This document shows positions 63,701 through 64,000 of a DNA stretch of 64,000 nucleotides, one piece after another. The notes beneath the pieces were generated by a model. The model made no database searches, was not told where the DNA came from, and saw only the letters and a program-made list of their open reading frames with translations. The translations under genes and the position numbers were made by a program. Source of the stretch: Anarhynchus alexandrinus (Eukaryota; Chordata; Aves; Charadriiformes; Charadriidae). The DNA lies in contig VUYV01000036.1 in the NCBI GenBank assembly GCA_008711295.1, positions 5,059,904 through 5,123,903 on the forward strand. The letters run 5' to 3'. Positions within the stretch are counted from its first letter, which is position 1. Every line of letters starts with the position of its first letter.

Positions 63701-63759
63701 AGGAATTCATTTACCTTTTCTCCTTTTGCACCAGTCATTCCCAATTCTCCTTTTTGACC
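9624..63759 (-). CDS. COL19A1: COL19A1, collagen alpha-1(XIX) chain, 3' half (32 exons, 5' end beyond window)
   Basis: Seen: 32 short exons on the minus strand, each read as AC|exon|CT on the plus strand. They join without a frame break into 652 codons ending at TAA (9624-9626). Most are 27, 36, 45, 54, 63, 78 or 90 bp, start with a whole Gly codon and encode Gly-X-Y repeats, as in fibril-associated collagen genes. The repeats are broken by non-collagenous pieces whose sequences match human COL19A1 as I recall it: [31 protein letters not shown], the NC2 helix with [13 protein letters not shown], and GRCNPADC at the C-terminus. Known for the family: a secreted homotrimeric FACIT found in basement-membrane zones, muscle and neural tissue; NC2 nucleates trimers and the CX4C at the COL1/NC1 junction forms interchain disulfides. 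The signal peptide, N-terminal LNS/TSPN domain and first COL domain must lie beyond 64000. The only two cysteines in the modelled part are those of CNPADC. Confidence 0.96.
9973..10050 (-). CDS. COL19A1: COL19A1 exon e31, COL1
   Basis: 78 bp with split codons at both ends (Gly completed from e30; Ala split to e32). It encodes [20 protein letters not shown] then PPGPA. The GIG break and the irregular end (PAATG across the junction) correspond to irregularities in the human COL1 (GIGLPG and TSALG). Acceptor tgtgtag, donor gtacaac. Confidence 0.95.
11016..11047. repeat. Near-perfect inverted repeat
   Basis: Left arm CCTTATAATCCC and right arm GGGATTATAAGG are perfect complements over 12 bp. The central CTTT/AAAA also pairs, with one extra C, so the 32 bp form almost a continuous palindrome. 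No protein-coding or RNA role is apparent. Confidence 0.7.
13797..14713. repeat. 458-bp direct duplication separated by one N (likely assembly artefact)
   Basis: 13797-14254 and 14256-14713 are both 458 bp and identical wherever I compared them, including the (TA)n run and the poly-A before it. They are separated by a single N at 14255. Two exact copies joined by a lone N is what results when overlapping contig ends are scaffolded without merging. The true locus probably has one copy. Confidence 0.9.
16953..17108 (-). CDS. COL19A1: COL19A1 exon e30, end of NC2 and start of COL1
   Basis: 156 bp, begins and ends with split codons. The first part encodes [20 protein letters not shown] and AH (human [22 protein letters not shown]), the end of the NC2 helix. 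Then COL1 starts: [15 protein letters not shown] followed by a second GKDGLPGPP and GERGIQG. Human, as I recall it, has only one KDGLPGPPG unit, so a 27-bp in-frame duplication (16981-17034) makes this exon longer. Acceptor ttaatgaag, donor gtagg. Confidence 0.96.
17109..18980 (-). other. Intron between e29 and e30
   Basis: 1.9 kb, no coding signal. The only structure noted is the AT-rich hairpin at 18643-18683. Confidence 0.85.
18643..18683. repeat. AT-rich hairpin-forming inverted repeat
   Basis: The left arm TGTAGATACATATATGTATC pairs with the right arm GATACATATGTATCTACA, apart from a two-base TA difference, around a loop of about 13 bases. The arms are themselves palindromic. No gene context suggests a function. 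Confidence 0.65.
18981..19047 (-). CDS. COL19A1: COL19A1 exon e29, NC2 trimerization helix, first half
   Basis: 67 bp, starts phase 0 and leaves one base. It encodes [20 protein letters not shown] followed by FE, and the split Glu codon is completed by e30. The charged heptad-like helix matches human FEEIKKYINQEVLRIFEE. For type XIX and type IX collagens this NC2 region is known to drive trimer assembly. Acceptor cctcatcag, donor gtaag. Confidence 0.96.
19048..20008 (-). other. Intron between e28 and e29
   Basis: About 1 kb, AT-rich, with a short (TAA)n stretch near 19112-19130. No other feature seen. Confidence 0.85.
20009..20179 (-). CDS. COL19A1: COL19A1 exon e28, long collagenous exon ending COL2
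   Basis: 171 bp, 57 codons, phase 0. It begins [18 protein letters not shown] and ends [15 protein letters not shown]. Nineteen consecutive Gly-X-Y triplets, the longest exon here and aligned throughout with the human block ending SPGIPGIP. Acceptor tttacacag, donor gtaag. It is the last exon with phase-0 boundaries on both sides. Confidence 0.97.
21432..22447 (-). mobile_element. Solo LTR of an avian endogenous retrovirus (ERVL-like)
   Basis: Seen: 1016 bp with termini TGTGGTGGGTT on plus and TGTGTTGGGTT on minus, an imperfect inverted repeat of TG...CA type. It is flanked by 5-bp direct repeats ACCTC (21427-21431) and ACCTG (22448-22452), with one mismatch. A 5-bp target duplication fits the ERVL class. 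The minus-strand start (TGTGTTGGGTTTACGTGGCA) resembles abundant avian ERVL-type LTRs, which sets the orientation as the same strand as COL19A1. No gag, pol or env remains, so it is a recombination-derived solo LTR. Open frames inside it, including a 192-codon one on plus, are incidental. Confidence 0.85.
21806..22168. repeat. Degenerate internal tandem repeat of the solo LTR
   Basis: About eight diverged units of 38-50 bp, each with a core like CTCCAGTGTGGGTCCTTCCC followed by a variant of ATGGGCTGCAG and ending in CTGC. This minisatellite-like array is a known habit of this avian LTR type and explains the long open frames in several phases. Confidence 0.75.
22453..25914. other. Non-coding stretch upstream of the solo LTR, inside the same intron
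   Basis: 3.4 kb between the LTR target duplication and e27. I see a GTAT-rich patch near 24700-24735 but no exon, repeat family or RNA gene. Confidence 0.8.
25915..25959 (-). CDS. COL19A1: COL19A1 exon e27, collagenous
   Basis: 45 bp, phase 0: [15 protein letters not shown]. Human [15 protein letters not shown]. Donor gtaag, acceptor tttttcag. Confidence 0.95.
26111..26146 (-). CDS. COL19A1: COL19A1 exon e26, collagenous
   Basis: 36 bp, phase 0: [12 protein letters not shown]. Human GINGKDGIPGAQ. Donor gtagg, acceptor ttcttgtag. A CR1 fragment begins about 160 bp upstream in transcription terms. Confidence 0.95.
26147..28887 (-). other. Intron between e25 and e26
   Basis: 2.7 kb, of which 26304-27459 is CR1 sequence. 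The rest (27460-28887) has no recognisable feature. Confidence 0.85.
26304..27459 (-). mobile_element. CR1 LINE, 5'-truncated, inactive
   Basis: On the minus strand the element ends with the CR1 3' tail (repeats of ATTCTATG, 26304-26321). Upstream is the C-terminal half of the ORF2 reverse transcriptase. Visible are [10 protein letters not shown], the FADDTKLGG catalytic box (from 27150-27319) and the C-terminal region with [20 protein letters not shown] (26387-26968). The frame is broken by shifts between about 26880 and 27130, and the endonuclease half is missing. CR1 is the main LINE of birds and reptiles. Confidence 0.93.
28888..28950 (-). CDS. COL19A1: COL19A1 exon e25, collagenous
   Basis: 63 bp, 21 codons, phase 0. 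It begins [18 protein letters not shown] and ends GKP, nearly identical to the human segment. Donor gtaagc, acceptor tttcttag. It is 109 bp downstream of e24. Confidence 0.96.
29060..29104 (-). CDS. COL19A1: COL19A1 exon e24, collagenous
   Basis: 45 bp, phase 0: [15 protein letters not shown]. Human GKPGAPGPPGVPGEP. Donor gtaagt, acceptor ttttgcag. Confidence 0.95.
29105..31283 (-). other. Intron between e23 and e24
   Basis: 2.2 kb of AT-rich sequence. A 112-codon plus-strand open frame (29614-29952) has no supporting feature. Nothing else identified. Confidence 0.8.
31284..31328 (-). CDS. COL19A1: COL19A1 exon e23, collagenous
   Basis: 45 bp, phase 0: [15 protein letters not shown]. Human GDRGPAGPPGIAGMS. 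Donor gtatg, acceptor cttcag. Confidence 0.94.
31329..34478 (-). other. Intron between e22 and e23
   Basis: 3.1 kb. It contains a short CR1 3' end (31705-31903) and an alternating AT palindromic patch at about 34155-34205. No exon seen. Confidence 0.85.
31705..31903 (+). mobile_element. Short CR1 3' fragment
   Basis: About 200 bp on the plus strand, from GAGGGTGGTGAGGCACAGGA to the CR1 3' end CAACTCTAACCAATTTATGA followed by TTCTATGAT. It matches the last part of CR1 ORF2 and 3'UTR. It is severely 5'-truncated and opposite in sense to COL19A1. Confidence 0.88.
34479..34532 (-). CDS. COL19A1: COL19A1 exon e22, collagenous
   Basis: 54 bp, phase 0: [18 protein letters not shown]. Human equivalent [18 protein letters not shown]. 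The acceptor is preceded by a poly-A run on the minus strand (34539-34550 is poly-T on plus), so the pyrimidine tract is poor. Donor gtagg. Confidence 0.93.
34533..36302 (-). other. Intron between e21 and e22
   Basis: 1.8 kb with no exon or recognised repeat. A T-run at 34539-34550 lies beside the e22 acceptor. Confidence 0.85.
36303..36329 (-). CDS. COL19A1: COL19A1 exon e21, 27-bp collagenous exon
   Basis: 27 bp, nine codons, phase 0: GPKGDPGTV. The smallest exon in the window. It is too short for ORF scanning but has a clean acceptor (ttcgcag) and donor (gtatg), and it fits human GPKGDPGPV. Confidence 0.93.
36330..37279 (-). other. Intron between e20 and e21
   Basis: 0.95 kb, no feature seen. 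Confidence 0.85.
37280..37324 (-). CDS. COL19A1: COL19A1 exon e20, end of NC3-like break and start of COL2
   Basis: 45 bp, phase 0: [15 protein letters not shown]. The first half completes the interruption (human GGVNVPSY) and the second half restarts Gly-X-Y with Gly-Pro-Pro triplets, which are good stabilisers at the start of a helix. Donor gtaagt, acceptor gttacag. Confidence 0.95.
37407..37457 (-). CDS. COL19A1: COL19A1 exon e19, non-collagenous (NC3-like)
   Basis: 51 bp, phase 0: [17 protein letters not shown]. It is not a Gly-X-Y sequence, so it is easy to miss by collagen scanning. It matches human [17 protein letters not shown] at most positions. Acceptor ttttaaag, donor gtatttg. It lies only 82 bp upstream of e20. 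Confidence 0.95.
37458..38107 (-). other. Intron between e18 and e19
   Basis: 0.65 kb. A poly-C then poly-A run at about 37918-37939 is the only low-complexity feature. Confidence 0.85.
38108..38152 (-). CDS. COL19A1: COL19A1 exon e18, collagenous
   Basis: 45 bp, phase 0: [15 protein letters not shown], the end of the COL3-like block. Donor gtgag, acceptor gtactag. Confidence 0.94.
38153..40257 (-). other. Intron between e17 and e18
   Basis: 2.1 kb of AT-rich sequence with an A-run at about 38457-38469. No exon or known repeat. Confidence 0.85.
40258..40311 (-). CDS. COL19A1: COL19A1 exon e17, collagenous
   Basis: 54 bp, phase 0: [18 protein letters not shown]. It parallels the human segment ending GHPGPTGAKGEK. 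Donor gtattcc, acceptor gtgcag. Confidence 0.95.
40312..41263 (-). other. Intron between e16 and e17
   Basis: 0.95 kb, no feature seen. Confidence 0.85.
41264..41317 (-). CDS. COL19A1: COL19A1 exon e16, collagenous
   Basis: 54 bp, phase 0: [18 protein letters not shown], six intact triplets. Donor gtaagtg, acceptor tttccag. Confidence 0.95.
41318..44419 (-). other. Intron between e15 and e16
   Basis: 3.1 kb. A plus-strand poly-T run lies at 43343-43360. No collagen-like exon or recognised mobile element. Confidence 0.85.
44420..44473 (-). CDS. COL19A1: COL19A1 exon e15, collagenous
   Basis: 54 bp, phase 0: [18 protein letters not shown]. Closely follows human GSKGERGYPGIPGEKGDE. Donor gtaaat, acceptor ttcatag. 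Confidence 0.95.
44474..45323 (-). other. Intron between e14 and e15
   Basis: 0.85 kb. Overlapping open frames on both strands at about 44746-45014 have no collagen character and no splice logic. Confidence 0.85.
45324..45377 (-). CDS. COL19A1: COL19A1 exon e14, collagenous
   Basis: 54 bp, phase 0: [18 protein letters not shown], opening the next collagenous block. It corresponds to human [18 protein letters not shown]. Acceptor cctcag, donor gtaag. Confidence 0.95.
45378..46556 (-). other. Intron between e13 and e14; expected exons not found
   Basis: 1.18 kb without Ns. Human COL19A1 as I recall it has two exons' worth of protein here (starting NFCGNCQASVPG and GEEGGAGEPG). I read the minus strand through in three frames and found no 51- or 54-bp open segment between AG and GT resembling either. 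A purine-rich patch at 45840-46050 gives a Lys/Glu-rich open frame on plus that is low-complexity. Confidence 0.75.
46557..46598 (-). CDS. COL19A1: COL19A1 exon e13, non-collagenous (NC4-like)
   Basis: 42 bp, phase 0: [14 protein letters not shown]. It has no Gly-X-Y pattern and is hydrophobic and helix-prone. It matches the human IALPLLGDIGALLK segment as I recall it and is one of the best markers of gene identity. Acceptor aatttcag, donor gtaaac. In this window it splices in frame straight to e14, although the human protein has about 35 more residues at this junction. Confidence 0.93.
46599..51246 (-). other. Intron between e12 and e13 (4.6 kb)
   Basis: No exon seen. It includes the AAT microsatellite (46892-46957), a small GC-richer patch with CpGs at about 48060-48185 and a T-run at about 50281-50296. 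No known repeat family recognised. Confidence 0.85.
46892..46957. repeat. (AAT)n microsatellite, interrupted
   Basis: Runs of ATA/AAT triplets interrupted by an ACCACCACC-like segment. It is probably length-polymorphic, with no coding role. Confidence 0.85.
51247..51300 (-). CDS. COL19A1: COL19A1 exon e12, collagenous
   Basis: 54 bp, phase 0: [18 protein letters not shown], the last full triplets before the NC4-like interruption encoded by e13. Donor gtacgt, acceptor tttctag. Confidence 0.95.
51389..51442 (-). CDS. COL19A1: COL19A1 exon e11, collagenous
   Basis: 54 bp, phase 0: [18 protein letters not shown]. Close to the recalled human [16 protein letters not shown]. Donor gtaagtg, acceptor gttcttag. 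Confidence 0.94.
51548..51583 (-). CDS. COL19A1: COL19A1 exon e10, collagenous
   Basis: 36 bp, phase 0: [12 protein letters not shown]. Donor gtagg, acceptor cttgcag. It sits close to e11 and e12 in a tight three-exon cluster (51247-51583). Confidence 0.92.
51584..52864 (-). other. Intron between e9 and e10
   Basis: 1.3 kb. A 114-codon minus-strand open frame (52412-52756) has no collagen character or family I recognise; I treat it as chance. Confidence 0.8.
52865..52942 (-). CDS. COL19A1: COL19A1 exon e9, collagenous with G-I-G interruption
   Basis: 78 bp, 26 codons, phase 0. It starts [18 protein letters not shown] and continues GIGVQGSP. The Gly-Ile-Gly step lacks one residue of a triplet, a G1G-type micro-interruption that I recall at the same place in the human chain. 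Donor gtaagt, acceptor tctcag. Confidence 0.93.
53047..53091 (-). CDS. COL19A1: COL19A1 exon e8, collagenous
   Basis: 45 bp, phase 0: [15 protein letters not shown], five triplets. Acceptor tttttag, donor gtataa. The CR1 fragment 53266-54169 lies in the intron just upstream. Confidence 0.93.
53266..54169 (-). mobile_element. CR1 LINE fragment with an assembly gap inside
   Basis: Minus-strand CR1 ORF2. At 53921-54075 it encodes the reverse transcriptase stretch with [20 protein letters not shown], and at 53350-53601 the C-terminal region with [16 protein letters not shown]. The 3' end lies at about 53266. The catalytic FADD box would fall in the N run 53826-53892. It is 5'-truncated, frame-broken and in the same orientation as COL19A1. 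Confidence 0.92.
53826..53892. other. Assembly gap (67 N)
   Basis: A run of N inside the CR1 fragment. Repeats commonly break draft assemblies at such points. The gap size may be an estimate. Confidence 0.97.
54335..54424 (-). CDS. COL19A1: COL19A1 exon e7, collagenous with conserved micro-interruption
   Basis: 90 bp, 30 codons, phase 0. It starts [18 protein letters not shown] and ends [11 protein letters not shown]. The Gly-Pro-Ser-Leu-Pro-Gly stretch has four residues between glycines, a one-residue insertion in the repeat. The human protein, as I recall it, has the same break (KSLPG), so this looks like an old structural kink and not an error. Confidence 0.93.
54425..55910 (-). other. 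Intron between e6 and e7
   Basis: 1.5 kb of AT-rich sequence with no exon or recognised repeat. Confidence 0.85.
55911..55964 (-). CDS. COL19A1: COL19A1 exon e6, collagenous
   Basis: 54 bp, phase 0: [18 protein letters not shown]. It matches the recalled human segment beginning GLPGEHGIPG. Donor gtatg, acceptor ttccag. Confidence 0.94.
58591..58960. repeat. Degenerate tandem repeat, units of about 85-100 bp
   Basis: Four units begin at 58591 (AGGCACAAGGGTTACCGATG), 58687 (TGGCATAATGGTTACATGCA), 58787 (AAGCACAATAACTACAGGCA) and 58872 (AGGCTTAAAGGTTACGGGCA). Each continues with a C-rich segment. Spacing is 96, 100 and 85 bp. I do not recognise the family. Confidence 0.6.
58961..59330 (+). repeat. 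C/T-rich block, possibly an old LTR end
   Basis: Sharply GC-richer than the flanks. It has a plus-strand AATAAA (58971-58976) in the context TTCAATAAACCATCTGTATC, reminiscent of the polyadenylation region of some LTRs. No paired termini or target duplication found, so the identity is uncertain. Confidence 0.25.
60295..60348 (-). CDS. COL19A1: COL19A1 exon e5, collagenous
   Basis: 54 bp, phase 0: [18 protein letters not shown]. The acceptor is ttcacag and the donor gtacgt, which is acceptable but weaker than the others. It is isolated by 4.3 kb of intron from e6. Confidence 0.92.
60349..61604 (-). other. Intron between e4 and e5
   Basis: 1.3 kb, no feature seen. Confidence 0.85.
61605..61658 (-). 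CDS. COL19A1: COL19A1 exon e4, collagenous
   Basis: 54 bp, the classic fibril-collagen exon unit, phase 0: [18 protein letters not shown]. Six perfect triplets between acceptor cattag and donor gtaggt. Confidence 0.92.
61769..61804 (-). CDS. COL19A1: COL19A1 exon e3, collagenous
   Basis: 36 bp, phase 0: [12 protein letters not shown], four Gly-X-Y triplets with charged Y positions. The donor is gtattt and the acceptor tttcag. It lies only 110 bp upstream of e4. Confidence 0.88.
61805..62733 (-). other. Intron between e2 and e3
   Basis: 0.9 kb, no feature seen. Confidence 0.85.
62734..62769 (-). CDS. COL19A1: COL19A1 exon e2, collagenous with a Gly-to-Ser imperfection
   Basis: 36 bp, 12 codons: [12 protein letters not shown]. 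The second triplet begins with Ser (TCT) where Gly is expected, so the helix is broken once. The donor is gtaagta and the acceptor is ccttag. Length and phase fit the neighbours. Whether the Ser is ancestral or lineage-specific cannot be told from this sequence alone. Confidence 0.85.
62770..63714 (-). other. Intron between e1 and e2
   Basis: 0.95 kb with a T-run near 62862-62875. No exon seen. 63760-64000 beyond e1 is also intronic. Confidence 0.85.
63715..63759 (-). CDS. COL19A1: COL19A1 exon e1 (first in window), collagenous
   Basis: 45 bp, 15 codons, phase 0: [15 protein letters not shown], five perfect Gly-X-Y triplets. The acceptor is cttaaaag and the donor gtaaat on the minus strand. 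It is the first exon seen, so upstream exons lie past 64000. Confidence 0.9.
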
Positions 63760-64000
63760 CTTTTAAGAAAATAAATTATATTTAAAACCTCTTATATTCT
63801 AACAACTACAAATAAACTCCTCCTCTCCTATAACTGTGCTTTGTTCTGTGTAAGACACAAAAATCTTAGCTTTTATGCAACAGAAATTTGAGATTTAATC
63901 ATCTCCAAATTAATTTAAATCACTTTTTTCTTTAGCAGATCTGCAGGCTTCTCAATTAAAAAAAAGGTTGTAAATCCTGCAACATATCTAGAGCATTTTT

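Noticed and set aside
1..64000. CRISPR arrays, operons, phage or bacterial systems, tRNA or rRNA genes
   Set aside because: None visible; the window is vertebrate intronic and exonic DNA of a single collagen gene.

Overview
This is vertebrate nuclear DNA, almost certainly from a bird. It is AT-rich and intron-dominated. It carries CR1 LINE fragments with the ATTCTATGATTCT-type 3' end, and a solo LTR that resembles the avian ERVL group. A single N at 14255 and a 67-base N run at 53826-53892 indicate a draft assembly. There are no operons, CRISPR arrays, rRNAs or recognisable tRNAs.

One gene fills most of the window. It is the 3' half of COL19A1 (collagen alpha-1(XIX), a FACIT-type collagen) on the minus strand. 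I resolve 32 coding exons, from 63715-63759 (5'-most) down to the last exon, whose stop codon is at 9624-9626. Each exon lies between GT and AG splice sites, and they join in frame into 652 codons plus a stop. The identity rests on the non-collagenous segments: [14 protein letters not shown] (46557-46598), [17 protein letters not shown] (37407-37457), the NC2 helix (18981-19047 and the start of 16953-17108) and the C-terminal CNPADC motif (9624-9760). All of these match human COL19A1 as I remember it. Exons are named e1 to e32 in transcription order within the window; the true gene has more exons beyond 64000.

Layout from low to high coordinates. 1-9623 is the 3' flank. It probably includes a long COL19A1 3'UTR and, at its far edge, possibly the 3' end of the convergent COL9A1 (inferred from human gene order). 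9624-20179 holds the last five exons: NC1, COL1, NC2 and the end of COL2. Their introns include a 458-bp perfect duplication around the single N, which is probably an assembly artefact. 20180-31328 holds COL2 exons, a solo LTR in the gene's sense orientation (21432-22447) and a CR1 fragment (26304-27459). 31329-46598 runs through the NC3-like and NC4-like interruptions. 46599-64000 holds COL4-side exons, a second large CR1 fragment (53266-54169) and a degenerate array of about 95-bp units near 58.6-58.9 kb.

The most useful biological observations are three. Two non-collagenous or collagenous exons that I expect from the human protein, one carrying two cysteines, are absent between 46557 and 45377. 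A 27-bp in-frame duplication lies in the first COL1 exon. An AATAAA hexamer overlaps the stop codon. I found no previously undescribed biological system.
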